Assembly: GCF_042683665.1 (NCBI RefSeq)
Contig: NZ_JBHUOO010000008.1
DNA from: Leeuwenhoekiella polynyae
GTDB lineage: Bacteria > Bacteroidota > Bacteroidia > Flavobacteriales > Flavobacteriaceae
DNA: 64,000 nucleotides
Reading direction: 5' to 3' (one strand)
Under the pieces are notes generated by a model that was given only the letters and a program-made list of their open reading frames with translations, was not told the DNA's origin and did not search any database. The position numbers and the translations under genes are program-made. Below are positions 8,617 through 17,244 of this stretch, piece after piece. Every line of letters begins with the position of its first letter. Within the stretch, counting starts at the first letter, position 1.

Positions 8617-8847
8617 AATAGCGTATTTAAAATCGCGGTTGGTCTCTCGCGGCTTAAAAATAGGATTCTTTTTTTAGAATCAGGGCGTGTTCCCCAGCAA
8701 GATCTGAAACTGAGCTTTACCTGTTGACATCAACCACTCCACAGCATCTGTTATTTTAAATATGCGGTTTTGCGTTCTTGTAATGGGTTTGCCAGGTCGC
8801 CGGTGTATAACTCAAGTAGAATTGTATACATCCGGAAGCAGGCCCTG

Positions 8848-9189
8848 CTATTTATAAGGGTCTCCGGAAGCCGCGGTAATAATGCATATCAGATGCAAAA
8901 TCAGTCCAGGGATTATCAACAAAAAGTAACCTATATACGTAACTATTAGCCAGGCTATACCAGTACCCACATCCCCTTTGTACATTTGACCGACTCCGGG
9001 TATAAAAAAACTAAGAAGCGCCGCAACACCCGGACTCCATCTTCTGTACCGCATTACAACCGTATGGTTTTGAGCGGTATGTGTTGCTTGCGTATTTGCA
9101 TACAACATCTCTCCACAATGCTTACACTTAATGGCATCTCTATTTATACCTTCAGCACAAAATGGGCATCGTTTAGTTTCGTAAGTCAT
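8848..9189 (-). CDS. Zinc-ribbon/TM2-like small membrane protein
   Basis: A 113-residue protein. The N-terminus has a zinc ribbon (CPFCAEGINRDAIKCKHCG, two CxxC pairs about 15 residues apart). The C-terminal half has hydrophobic segments (PGVAALLSFFIPGVGQMYKG, then GIAWLIVTYIGYFLLIIPGLILHLICIITAA) resembling the TM2-domain pattern of a G-x-x-Q-M-Y turn between helices. It is likely an inner-membrane protein with the ribbon in the cytosol. It is monocistronic, with no clear partner: the next gene downstream is the sulfatase after 230 bp. Function unknown; proteins of this design are common in Bacteroidetes. Confidence 0.75.
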   Translation of the reverse strand: MTYETKRCPFCAEGINRDAIKCKHCGEMLYANTQATHTAQNHTVVMRYRRWSPGVAALLSFFIPGVGQMYKGDVGTGIAWLIVTYIGYFLLIIPGLILHLICIITAASGDPYK

Positions 9190-9450
9190 TGGATTAAATA
9201 AATAGGTTCCTTTAAATGTAACTAAAACCTATAAAATAAACCTGTATTTTTTTTCTTATTTGAAAGAAACACTCAAAATCAGTTTGCTATATATCCTTGT
9301 TTATCAATCGATAACCTTATAATAAAAAAGCATTCCTACAGCACCTGTCTTAATAAACCACCGTGATACACACCCATGGGTAACGGGTGAAAATGGATCC
9401 GCCTCCCAGAAAACAGTCCGTTTATACTATCTTTAAACAAATTCGTTTCG

Positions 9451-10338
9451 ATGGTTAAAATTTCCTTAATTGCAGTACTTGCTGTGTTGCTGAGTTCGTG
9501 CGCTTCGCAAAACCAACTTGTAAAACCGGGTAGAGAACCGCAGTTGCTGGCCGACACCTTCAGTTTTACCGAAGGACCTGCTGCGGATGCTGCAGGCAAT
9601 GTGTATTTTACAGACCAACCCAACGACCGTATTTACAAATGGGATGCGCAAGACGGTACTCTTTCGGTATTTATGGAACCTGCAGGTCGTGCCAACGGAC
9701 TCTATTTTGATACCAACGGAAATCTTTTGGCCGCTGCCGATAATGAATCTGAAATCTGGAGCATTTCGCCCGATAAAGACGTGAAGGTTTTGGTAGCCTC
9801 TTTTGAAGACAAACGTCTTAACGGCCCTAACGATATCTGGATCGCACCCAACGGCATCCTGTATTTTACCGATCCGTATTACCAGCGTGACTACTGGGAC
9901 CGCACGGAAAAAGAACTTGAAGCGGAACGGGTCTATGCGCTAACACCTGAGGGGGAACTGCGTATCGTTGCTGACGATCTGGTAAAACCCAACGGTATCA
10001 TAGGCACTCCTGATGGCAAAACCCTGTACGTAGCTGATATTGGTGCCGATAAAACCTATGTTTTTGACCTTGCTGACAACGGGGATTTGATCAATAAAAA
10101 ACTGTTTACAGATCAAGGTTCAGACGGGATGACGCTAGACAGTCGCGGCAATGTGTACCTCACCGGTAAAGGGGTGACCGTTTACGACAAAGCCGGAACG
10201 CAACTTGAACACATCGCTATTCCTAGAGACTGGACGGCCAATGTAACCTTTGGGGGTACGAAAAGGCGAACGCTTTTTATCACTGCCCAGCAAGGGGTTT
10301 ACCTACTGGAAATGGATGTAAAAGGCGCTCGCCGTTAG
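9451..10338 (+). CDS. SMP-30/gluconolactonase-like lipoprotein
   Basis: A 295-residue six-bladed beta-propeller of the SMP-30/gluconolactonase/LRE family, which hydrolyses sugar lactones using a divalent metal. Seen: lipoprotein signal ending LLSSC (Cys17), FTEGPAADAAGNVYFTD, LNGPNDIWIAPNGILYFTDP and KPNGIIGTPDGKTLYVAD, the repeated propeller motifs with the acidic/Asn metal ligands, and DGMTLDSRGNVY near the C-terminus. It is convergent with the oxidoreductase gene at 10354, with 15 bp between the stop codons. Such lactonases often work beside sugar dehydrogenases, so the neighbouring MocA-type oxidoreductase could supply its lactone, although the two are on opposite strands. The exact substrate is unknown. 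Confidence 0.85.
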   Translation: MVKISLIAVLAVLLSSCASQNQLVKPGREPQLLADTFSFTEGPAADAAGNVYFTDQPNDRIYKWDAQDGTLSVFMEPAGRANGLYFDTNGNLLAAADNESEIWSISPDKDVKVLVASFEDKRLNGPNDIWIAPNGILYFTDPYYQRDYWDRTEKELEAERVYALTPEGELRIVADDLVKPNGIIGTPDGKTLYVADIGADKTYVFDLADNGDLINKKLFTDQGSDGMTLDSRGNVYLTGKGVTVYDKAGTQLEHIAIPRDWTANVTFGGTKRRTLFITAQQGVYLLEMDVKGARR

Positions 10339-10353
10339 CTGTTTTAAACCTGT

Positions 10354-11688
10354 TTAGACTGTTGGTAACTTCCAGCCGTTGTGGTACTGTGCTTGTACCA
10401 AAGCATCGGCCTCGGTATTGTTAAACGAACCGCTTGCTGCATCCCAATAGATCTTGTTTCCGGTTTTGTAGGCGATGTTACCCATATGTGCAGTGATCGC
10501 TGCAATACTTCCGGTTTCTACGCCACACGCCAGTTTAGACGCATCGTTGTCACGTATGGCGGTTACAAAGCTTTTGGCGTGATTATCCAGGGCATTGCCT
10601 TCCGGTTTTCTCAGTTCTACGCGATCTAACTTCGTCACCCACTCGTTGTCTTTGCGTTCTCCTTCCGGAATCACTTCCCAGCCGCCCCGGTTGACTACCA
10701 GCGTACCGTTATTTCCGATAAAGGCGATGCCCTCAGTACGGCCGTAAGGACCGCCATCAATACCGGTAGCATGTTCCCACAACAGGTTGAAGCCGTCAAA
10801 CTCATATACGGTTTGTAAGGTATCCGGCGTTTCAGAAGCATCATCAGGATACGCCAACTTTCCGCCAGAAGCCAAAATAGACTTAGGAGCTTTGGCACCC
10901 ATCGCAAACAGAGCGATGTCGAGTTCGTGCACTCCCCAGTCGGTCATCAGTCCGCCTGCATAATCCCAAAACCATCTGAAGTTGAAGTGAAAGCGGTTTT
11001 CATTAAACGGGCGTTCGGGCGCGGGGCCCAACCACATGGCATAATCCACTCCGGGAGGTGGCGTCGTGTTTGGCTTTTCGGGTACCGGATTCATCCACCC
11101 CTGATAGGCCCAGCACTTTACCAGACGTATTTGTCCCAATTTACCCGATTGTACATAGTCAATCGCATCGGCATACTGCTGTCCGCTACGCTGCCACTGG
11201 CCCACCTGGATCATGCGGTCTGAAGCATTGGCGGCTTTGAGCATCACGTTACACTCTTCGATACTGTTGGCCAGGGGTTTTTCTACATACACGTGTTTGC
11301 CTGCCTGTACGGCATCTACCATATTCAAACAGTGCCAGTGATCGGGCGTACCGATGATCACGGCATCAATATCTTTGTTTTCTAAAAGTTTACGGTAATC
11401 GGTATATAATTTGGGGGCTTTACCCGTCATTTTTTGGAGTTCTCCCGCCCGGCGGTCGAGCACCCGCTGATCGATATCGGCCAGGGCGACACAATTTACG
11501 TTAGGCAGTTTTAAATGCGCCTGGATATTAGACCAGCCCATCCCGTTACAGCCAATCAGGCCAAAATTCATACGGTCATTGGCACCAAAAAAAGATACCG
11601 GATTGGCTAACAGGGACCCGGAAAGTCCCAGTCCTGCAGTGGCTAAAGTGGTTTGTTTTAAAAATTTACGCCTTGGATTGTTGCTCAT
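10354..11688 (-). CDS. Gfo/Idh/MocA-family oxidoreductase with Tat signal
   Basis: A 444-residue NAD(P)-dependent oxidoreductase. I start at the ATG at 11688 because the protein then opens MSNNPRRKFLKQT, a twin-arginine signal, rather than at the upstream ATG at 11766. The Rossmann part shows FGLIGCNGMGWSN and the catalytic-region signature EKPLANS with the conserved Lys, then a C-terminal substrate domain with GGLMTDWGVHELDIALFAMG (metal/substrate-like Asp-His). The family oxidises or reduces sugars and cyclitols. The Tat signal suggests a periplasmic enzyme that carries its bound cofactor out folded, as in other Bacteroidetes members. The promoter must lie in 11689-11825, before repeat unit R7. 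The substrate is unknown. Confidence 0.9.
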   Translation of the reverse strand: MSNNPRRKFLKQTTLATAGLGLSGSLLANPVSFFGANDRMNFGLIGCNGMGWSNIQAHLKLPNVNCVALADIDQRVLDRRAGELQKMTGKAPKLYTDYRKLLENKDIDAVIIGTPDHWHCLNMVDAVQAGKHVYVEKPLANSIEECNVMLKAANASDRMIQVGQWQRSGQQYADAIDYVQSGKLGQIRLVKCWAYQGWMNPVPEKPNTTPPPGVDYAMWLGPAPERPFNENRFHFNFRWFWDYAGGLMTDWGVHELDIALFAMGAKAPKSILASGGKLAYPDDASETPDTLQTVYEFDGFNLLWEHATGIDGGPYGRTEGIAFIGNNGTLVVNRGGWEVIPEGERKDNEWVTKLDRVELRKPEGNALDNHAKSFVTAIRDNDASKLACGVETGSIAAITAHMGNIAYKTGNKIYWDAASGSFNNTEADALVQAQYHNGWKLPTV

Positions 11689-11824
11689 AGTGGTTGTATT
11701 AATATTTCTCGATGTCGTTTGGTTCTTAAATATAGTCATTTTTACTACAACGTTTTTTAGGAACATCTCAATTCTTTTTTACTCCGTACTGATACACTGC
11801 AAACATCAGGTTTCTCTAGTTGTA

Positions 11825-12332
11825 GATCGATCTCCTATCGGAGATTTGAGTAAGATTTACTTCTAATCATGTTCTGTTCATTTTCTTTGCTTCTCCAAAG
11901 AAAACGAACCAAAAGAAAAGAGCCCCTCGCTTAGGAATTTTTCGCCTTAGGGCGAAAACCGGCTTGTCAGCTCCGCGTCGCTATCGCTCCTGTCCTTCGG
12001 AGCTTCCCACACCTATTCTAGAACCGAGGGAAGGGCATTCGTTTAACCCTTCGGGTATGAATACGCATACTCTTTATCCTTTTATCTATCGTCTATCATC
12101 TCAAGTCTGATAGAACGCCAGTACCGGTATATCAGGAGGTTATCGTAGGGCAGAGCGTAAAGGAATAGTCCTGTGGACTATTCTAGCGAATGAGCCAGCT
12201 TGTCGCGTTGGGATGATTTCAATCAGTAACTATGCAGCACAGGGAGCAATAAATTTAGAGAAGCTCCTGTAAGCCTTGATCTTCCTGCCTGCCGGGAGGT
12301 AGGTTGGTTCTTTGGCATCAAGGCAAAAGAAC
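11825..12332 (+). repeat. Structured repeat unit R7 (array 2)
   Basis: First of two tandem copies with a 547-bp period. The 5' hairpin and the TTTTCGCC/GGCGAAAA and TGTCCTTC hairpins are as in R3. The right half instead carries, at 12147-12215, the reverse complement of the 70-bp module of R1/R4, with its own hairpin GAATAGTCC/GGACTATTC. The unit ends with the CCTGCCT...AGGTAGG and GTTCTTT...AAAGAAC hairpins. Confidence 0.85.
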
Positions 12333-12359
12333 AGGAAGATGAATAGCAGTTAGATCTTC

Positions 12360-12925
12360 TAATGAGGTGTTGTTTGATCTCCTAACGGAGATTTGAGTAA
12401 GACTTACTTCTAATCATGTTCTGTTCATTTTCTTTGCTTCTCCAAAGAAAACGAACCAAAAGAAAAGAGCCCCTCGCTTAGGAATTTTTCGCCTTAGGGC
12501 GAAAACCGGCTTGTCAGCTCCGCGTCGCTATCGCTCCTGTCCTTCGGAGCTTCCCACACCTATTCTAGAACCGAGGGAAGGGCATTCGTTTAACCCTTCG
12601 GGTATGAATACGCATACTCTTTATCCTTTTATCTATCGTCTATCATCTCAAGTCTGATAGAACGCCAGTACCGGTATATCAGGAGGTTATCGTAGGGCAG
12701 AGCGTAAAGGAATAGTCCTGTGGACTATTCTAGCGAATGAGCCAGCTTGTCGCGTTGGGATGATTTCAATCAGTAACTATGCAGCGTAGTGAGCAATAAA
12801 TTTAGAGAAGCTCATGTAAGCCTTGGTCTTCCTGCCCGGTTGACCAGACGGGTTGCTTTCCAGCTGTATCAACTCGATCAAAGACAAGCCTTGATGAATC
12901 AATGAAAAAATGAACAAAGGCTGTA
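12360..12925 (+). repeat. Structured repeat unit R8 (array 2)
   Basis: Tandem copy of R7, almost identical from about 12370 to 12825 (inverted module at 12694-12762). It then diverges into a CTGCCCGGTTGACCAGACGGG hairpin and a 3' tail with TATCAACTCGATCAAAGACA, related to the tails of R9 and R10. It ends within about 30 bp of the GH43-like gene's stop codon. Confidence 0.85.
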
Positions 12926-12952
12926 TCTCGCCTGCGTTCGATAACAAAAACA

Positions 12953-14554
12953 TTATTCCTGAACTAAGCTGATCTCATCCAAGATTGCATAAGCACCTGC
13001 GGCAGCCTGCGCTTCGATACCCACTTTTACCTTTCCATTTTTAATGGGAATATTCGTGATACTGATGCGCGTCCACTCTGGAGTTTCTAAAGTAAGATCA
13101 GCGGTTTTTGAATTGCCGCCACTGGTTGCAAAAAGGGTTAGCTTCGTAAAGCCCGCTGTATTCCTGATTTTGGCGCTTAGGGTGTAATTCCCGTCCGGGA
13201 GCTCAACGTAAGGTGATGCCGTGATTTCCTGAGAGACCATGCGTTCAAACGGTACGGTGTCACTTAGATACAGACTTTTTTCGCCTACAACCTGTTTGCG
13301 ATCTTCATGGGTATTGAAGTAATTCAGTACCGGCGAATCAGGATCTGTGGTAGAAATTGCATTTCCCTTTATGATCTCTGTGTTCCAACCCAGGAGCTGT
13401 TCCTGTACCGGTTTGTTGTTGCTGGGAATATACCGGCGGTCGGCTTCAAAACTGCCGTTTTTGACAAAATTATTGGTTTTAGCCACGCTCCAGGTTCCGG
13501 TTTCTTCGTCCAGGTTCCACGCGCTTAACGAGTTGAAATACGGAATCTCGCCCTCAAAAGAAAGCGGTACCCATTGGTTGTAACCCAGGCCGTTACCGGC
13601 AAACTCCGCCCAGCGGTCTCCACAAAACAATACCGTCTCTTGTTCGCTCCCCGGGATGGTATAGAAAAAACCGGTTTGGGAAACATGTGCGTAATCCTGC
13701 TCGCTGCCGGGCATGAGCTGCATTTCGTTGATGGGTTTATACGGTCCGTAGATATCGTCAGCTACCAGGTAATAGGCAAACGAACCGTCCCAGCCGTAAA
13801 TATTGGACGCAGCCATGTAGTACTTCCCGTTGTATTTAAACATACAATTCCCCTCGCGGCTGGCCCCTCTAAAGATCTCTTTTACATCCAGCAAATCAAC
13901 ATTTCCATCGCGTACGCCAATTTCGGAAAGGTAGATCTTGTTACGTCCCTGCCCGTAGGAATATACCAAATAAGATTTTCCTGTATCGGGATCGGTAAAT
14001 ACCGTTTGATCTCCGGTATTGGGGGTGCCAATTCGGTCTGTCATATCTATATGCCGATGCGCTTTAAAATCGCCCAGGGGTGAATCTGCCAGGGCAATCA
14101 GCACGTTCTTTCCGTGCTGAATGAACAAGGCGTATTGCTCCAGTTCTGAGACATACGCGACGCCCATACGCCCCAGCCAGGTAGGTTGCTTATCGTAGTT
14201 TACTGCTTCTTTGGTGAGTACATGTTTTTCAAATTTCCAATTAACCAGATCTGTAGACGTATAACAGGTGACCCCTTCAAAGTGATTGCGCTCATAGGTC
14301 ACTGACGGATCGTTGCGGTAGGCTTCGGCTTCCTTATAGTGCACCCCATACCAGTAATAGTGTAGCTTTCCGCTCTGCGGATCTTCAAACTGAAAGATTC
14401 CACCTCCCTGAGAATAGATGGGTTCTCCCGTAACGGTGTTCCAAAAAGAATCGTTTGTAATGGTATTCTGAGCGTAAGCTGAGTCTATCGTGCTTGAAAA
14501 GAAGATAACCCAGTAACTCAAAATAACAGAGCAGATGTATAGCGGCTTTTTCAT
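12953..14554 (-). CDS. GH43-like glycoside hydrolase with C-terminal carbohydrate-binding-type domain
   Basis: A 533-residue secreted protein. I take the start at the ATG at 14554, which gives the signal peptide MKKPLYICSVILSYWVIFFSS; the extension to 14593 adds nothing typical. The N-terminal 350 residues look like a five-bladed propeller of clan GH-F (GH43 and relatives): GGGIFQFEDPQSGKLHYYWYG, YTSTDLVNWKFE, GDQTVFTDPDTGKSYLVYS, and CMFKYNGKYYMAAS. Residues from about 360 on form a jelly-roll-like domain (NFVKNGSFEADRRY... YTLSAKIRNTAG... ISITN), as in CBM-bearing enzymes. Related proteins cleave galactans or arabinosides; the specificity here is open. Repeat unit R8 lies just downstream and the sulfurtransferase gene 67 bp upstream. 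Confidence 0.75.
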   Translation of the reverse strand: MKKPLYICSVILSYWVIFFSSTIDSAYAQNTITNDSFWNTVTGEPIYSQGGGIFQFEDPQSGKLHYYWYGVHYKEAEAYRNDPSVTYERNHFEGVTCYTSTDLVNWKFEKHVLTKEAVNYDKQPTWLGRMGVAYVSELEQYALFIQHGKNVLIALADSPLGDFKAHRHIDMTDRIGTPNTGDQTVFTDPDTGKSYLVYSYGQGRNKIYLSEIGVRDGNVDLLDVKEIFRGASREGNCMFKYNGKYYMAASNIYGWDGSFAYYLVADDIYGPYKPINEMQLMPGSEQDYAHVSQTGFFYTIPGSEQETVLFCGDRWAEFAGNGLGYNQWVPLSFEGEIPYFNSLSAWNLDEETGTWSVAKTNNFVKNGSFEADRRYIPSNNKPVQEQLLGWNTEIIKGNAISTTDPDSPVLNYFNTHEDRKQVVGEKSLYLSDTVPFERMVSQEITASPYVELPDGNYTLSAKIRNTAGFTKLTLFATSGGNSKTADLTLETPEWTRISITNIPIKNGKVKVGIEAQAAAGAYAILDEISLVQE

Positions 14555-14621
14555 AAGATGTATTGATAGCACAAAATAGGAGATTAGCGCCACAAACTTA
14601 TCCTGCTCTGCCCTGCTTTAG

Positions 14622-15455
14622 CTACTCTTTATCAAGCGTCAGGTCTTGCAGCTCTGCCCACTCGGTCCACGAACCGTCATACACGCGTTTACTTGATCTA
14701 CCGGCACGTACTGCAGCCAGCATTACGATACACGCAGTCAACCCCGAACCACAACTGAATACCAGATTCTCTGCATCATCGGTGGGTTTAAAAAGCTCCT
14801 GAAGCGCTTCTTTGCTTTTGAATTTTCCATCAGTCAAAACCCGTTCGTAGGGGATGTTGACCGAATTAGGAATACTCCCGCTTTGGAGCTGCTTACGCGG
14901 TTCAGGGGCGGTTCCGTTAAACCGACCTGCAGAACGGCCATCGACAAGCGTAAAGGTTTTGTTTAAGGTATTTGCAAGCACCGCTTCGTAGGTCGCCAGC
15001 AGCTCTGGATTGAACCGGACTTTAAAATTACCTGACTTAAGAGGTGATGGCCGACGCTCTTCCACTTCAAAACCCTGAGCCTTCCATTCGGGTAAACCGC
15101 CATCAAGCACCGCGATCTTTTGGTGTCCCATACTCTGAAAAAGCCACCACACCCGCGGACTCGAATACACGCCCAGATTATCAAAAACTACCAGTATGGA
15201 ATCGGTATCAATGCCCAGCTTTCGCACTTCTTCTTCAAAAGCCGCAGGGGCAGGGAGCGTATTGGGAAAAACACTCGAAGCTTCTGAAAACACATGCTTC
15301 AGGTCAAAATACCGTGCGTTTGGAATGGTTACCGTTGAACTGGCCGGTGTTTTACCGGTTGCGGTTTGTGCGAGACTGGCGTCTAAAATGATTAGCTTTT
15401 CATTCCCTAAATGTGTGTGAAGCCAGGCTGCGGAAACGATCTCTTTTACCTCCAT
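14622..15455 (-). CDS. sseA: Rhodanese-type sulfurtransferase (3-mercaptopyruvate sulfurtransferase-like)
   Basis: A 277-residue two-domain rhodanese. The N-terminal inactive domain has WLHTHLGNEKLIILDASL and GIDTDSILVVFDNLG; the C-terminal domain has LVDGRSAGRFNG and the active-site loop CGSGLTA with Cys near residue 235. CGSGxTA is the form typical of mercaptopyruvate sulfurtransferases (rhodaneses proper carry CRKG-type loops), so transfer of sulfur from 3-mercaptopyruvate to thiols or cyanide is expected, in the cytosol. It follows the lipoprotein gene at 15468-15935 by 12 bp and probably shares its transcript. The length is normal for the family. Confidence 0.88.
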   Translation of the reverse strand: MEVKEIVSAAWLHTHLGNEKLIILDASLAQTATGKTPASSTVTIPNARYFDLKHVFSEASSVFPNTLPAPAAFEEEVRKLGIDTDSILVVFDNLGVYSSPRVWWLFQSMGHQKIAVLDGGLPEWKAQGFEVEERRPSPLKSGNFKVRFNPELLATYEAVLANTLNKTFTLVDGRSAGRFNGTAPEPRKQLQSGSIPNSVNIPYERVLTDGKFKSKEALQELFKPTDDAENLVFSCGSGLTACIVMLAAVRAGRSSKRVYDGSWTEWAELQDLTLDKE

Positions 15456-15467
15456 TTTAAACCAATC

Positions 15468-15935
15468 TTATTTTGTTTTGCTGAAGCTTAAAAAATTGCC
15501 CCGGGGTAAATACAACAGCTTCAGGCTATCTTCAGTGAGGTTATCAATCGCATACGTCATGGTATCTTCACCCTGTTTTAAAATCAGGTACTGGGTATCG
15601 GGATTAGACGGTTGGTCATCAGGCAACTGATCTGCAATGGTTACAGCGTAAGTACTTGTAGCGCTTTCTATGCCTTCGTAGCCCATAATTAGTTGATCAC
15701 CTTTCACTTCCAAATAGGACTTGGGATCTTCGGTGCTGTACCAGGTGCCTTGCATCAGTGCTCGTTTTTGGTCTGCAGCAGACTCCAAAACGGGTTCGTT
15801 TTGCTGGCTTAGGCTATCGGGTTCAGAAGTTGATGCGGATTCCGTTTCTTCGGCAGACATTACATCAGCCTTTTTCTCGGTGGAAGGTTTACAGGAAATA
15901 ATCAAAACCGCAAATACAATCAGGTAACGTGTCAT
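15468..15935 (-). CDS. Hypothetical lipoprotein
   Basis: A 155-residue protein with a lipoprotein signal (MTRYLIVFAVLIISC, Cys15), a 45-residue Ser/Glu/Asp-rich linker, and a small C-terminal domain (MQGTWYSTEDPKSYLEVKGDQLIMGYEG...). The TWYSTEDPKSYLEV pattern recalls small lipocalin-like lipoproteins of Bacteroidetes, but I do not assign a family. It is likely anchored in a membrane facing the periplasm. It is 12 bp upstream of the sulfurtransferase gene on the same strand. Confidence 0.7.
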   Translation of the reverse strand: MTRYLIVFAVLIISCKPSTEKKADVMSAEETESASTSEPDSLSQQNEPVLESAADQKRALMQGTWYSTEDPKSYLEVKGDQLIMGYEGIESATSTYAVTIADQLPDDQPSNPDTQYLILKQGEDTMTYAIDNLTEDSLKLLYLPRGNFLSFSKTK

Positions 15936-16003
15936 AATTTGGTATCAATATTTGAGCGAAGCTAGTTTATAAAGCTAAACAGGAAAGAAACTTTAAAATT
16001 TAA

Positions 16004-16405
16004 TTAGGATAAAAAATAGAAGACCGCCATCAAAATTAGAATCCAAAAAACTACTCCAAAGAAGCGGATCATTTGTGCCTGTTTTCGCTTTAAATCAAAA
16101 CCGTGCTCTCTAAACCTTTCGAGCTCTGACTCCGAAAAATGATCATGCCGCCAACGTGGTCTGGATGTAAAGAAAGGAATTACAAAAAACAGAAACTGTT
16201 CATCAAAGCTTAGCGATTTGTTTTTTCGATTTTCAGAATTGACTAAAACCTGCCTGTAACTGTTCTCCAATTTACGAAGGTCTGCAGCATCCAGATTTCT
16301 CGAATCCAATTCGTTTTGAGCTGCTCTTCTTTCTCCCAGTGAAGTTGTAGTCTTAATGATCTGTAAGAGTTCCCTGTTTTTATACGAGCTATACCCTTTA
16401 CGCAT
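16004..16405 (-). CDS. Small hypothetical protein with a C-terminal membrane anchor
   Basis: A 133-residue protein: a charged, helical N-terminal two thirds (SYKNRELLQIIKTTTSLGERRAAQNELDSRNL) and a single hydrophobic C-terminal segment (FFGVVFWILILMAVFYFLS) ending at the last residue, like a tail anchor. Its ATG at 16405 overlaps the 3' end of the upstream gene by 8 bp, so translation is probably coupled. It is the last gene of a three-gene minus-strand group (16004-17112). No family recognised. Confidence 0.65.
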   Translation of the reverse strand: MRKGYSSYKNRELLQIIKTTTSLGERRAAQNELDSRNLDAADLRKLENSYRQVLVNSENRKNKSLSFDEQFLFFVIPFFTSRPRWRHDHFSESELERFREHGFDLKRKQAQMIRFFGVVFWILILMAVFYFLS

Positions 16406-16691
16406 CCTTTCTCATTTTAGCTTTTCTTTTAAATGTCCAAAAAATATGCGTCCCGATAACCCCGAGCGTTCCAAATACCCAAAAACCTAATACAATCCCC
16501 AATTGTGGCATTCCGCAATTAATCCCATCTGGTCTGGGCGGAGGGAAAAACAGTTGTGGAAACACAAAAAAGTGAAGGGGTAGAAAGAGAATGGCAATCA
16601 ATACCGAAGGAATTTTTGGTTTCGTGCGCTGATTCAAAAGATACAGCCCATATTGTAGCAGGCACACAATACCAATAAAAAATAAAATCAT
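16398..16691 (-). CDS. Small hypothetical membrane protein
   Basis: A 97-residue protein from the ATG at 16691 (the codon before it is TTG). It has three hydrophobic segments: MILFFIGIVCLLQYGLYLL, VLIAILFLPLHFFVFPQLFF, and LGIVLGFWVFGTLGVIGTHIFWTF. It is presumably in the inner membrane. It is the middle member of the group 16004-17112 and overlaps the next gene by 8 bp. No family recognised; membership of a unit with a zinc-ribbon membrane protein is the only contextual clue. Confidence 0.65.
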   Translation of the reverse strand: MILFFIGIVCLLQYGLYLLNQRTKPKIPSVLIAILFLPLHFFVFPQLFFPPPRPDGINCGMPQLGIVLGFWVFGTLGVIGTHIFWTFKRKAKMRKDA

Positions 16692-16734
16692 CAAACGGTT
16701 TTTGATAGGTGTATCAAAATTTAAGCCTAATTAG

Positions 16735-17112
16735 TTAAACCCACATCTGATTAAAAGCATTTACACGACGACGTTCTTCCTGATGAAGAATACCATAAGC
16801 CAATCCCGGAACTAATAAGAGACTACATGCCCCGTATGCCAGATAGTGATTTCTTATGTTTTCCAGAACGAAAAATCCCAGATATAAGCCTCCTAAAGTT
16901 CCTGTACAAAAAATGATTGCCGCAATCACTTGTGGGGTTTTAGAGTATTGAGTTTTAAAATCATTGACGTGGATGCTTTGATTAGCATTGCAATTGGGGC
17001 ATTTGCAGCTAATCTTTTCACCTTTCTGCATGGCCAGTTGTATACGGGTTTGCGCTTCGGTTTTAACCGGGATAGATTGTTTACAGAATTTGCAATTGCC
17101 GTAAATTTTCAT
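16735..17112 (-). CDS. Zinc-ribbon membrane protein
   Basis: A 125-residue protein with an N-terminal zinc ribbon (CKFC at residues 7-10 and CKCPNC near 37-42) and two C-terminal hydrophobic segments (VIAAIIFCTGTLGGLYLGFFVL and YLAYGACSLLLVPGLAYGI). The ribbon is probably cytosolic. It leads a three-gene minus-strand group with 43 bp to the next gene. The design parallels the protein at 8848-9189 but the two are not close homologues. Function unknown. Confidence 0.7.
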   Translation of the reverse strand: MKIYGNCKFCKQSIPVKTEAQTRIQLAMQKGEKISCKCPNCNANQSIHVNDFKTQYSKTPQVIAAIIFCTGTLGGLYLGFFVLENIRNHYLAYGACSLLLVPGLAYGILHQEERRRVNAFNQMWV

Positions 17113-17244
17113 CTTGGGAACGTTTTGGAAACTGAAATATACAGAACAGGTGTCTTCTTTTAGTTCTGAATGCTGTAATTCTATAAGAATCTCTTATTCA
17201 AAATTCTATCCTGAGGTTGCCTGTTTTTCCAAGATAAATAAATT

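Noticed and set aside
13574..14083. Plus-strand ORF of 169 codons opposite the GH43-like gene
   Set aside because: Antisense frame of a clear glycoside hydrolase gene; composition reflects its codon use.
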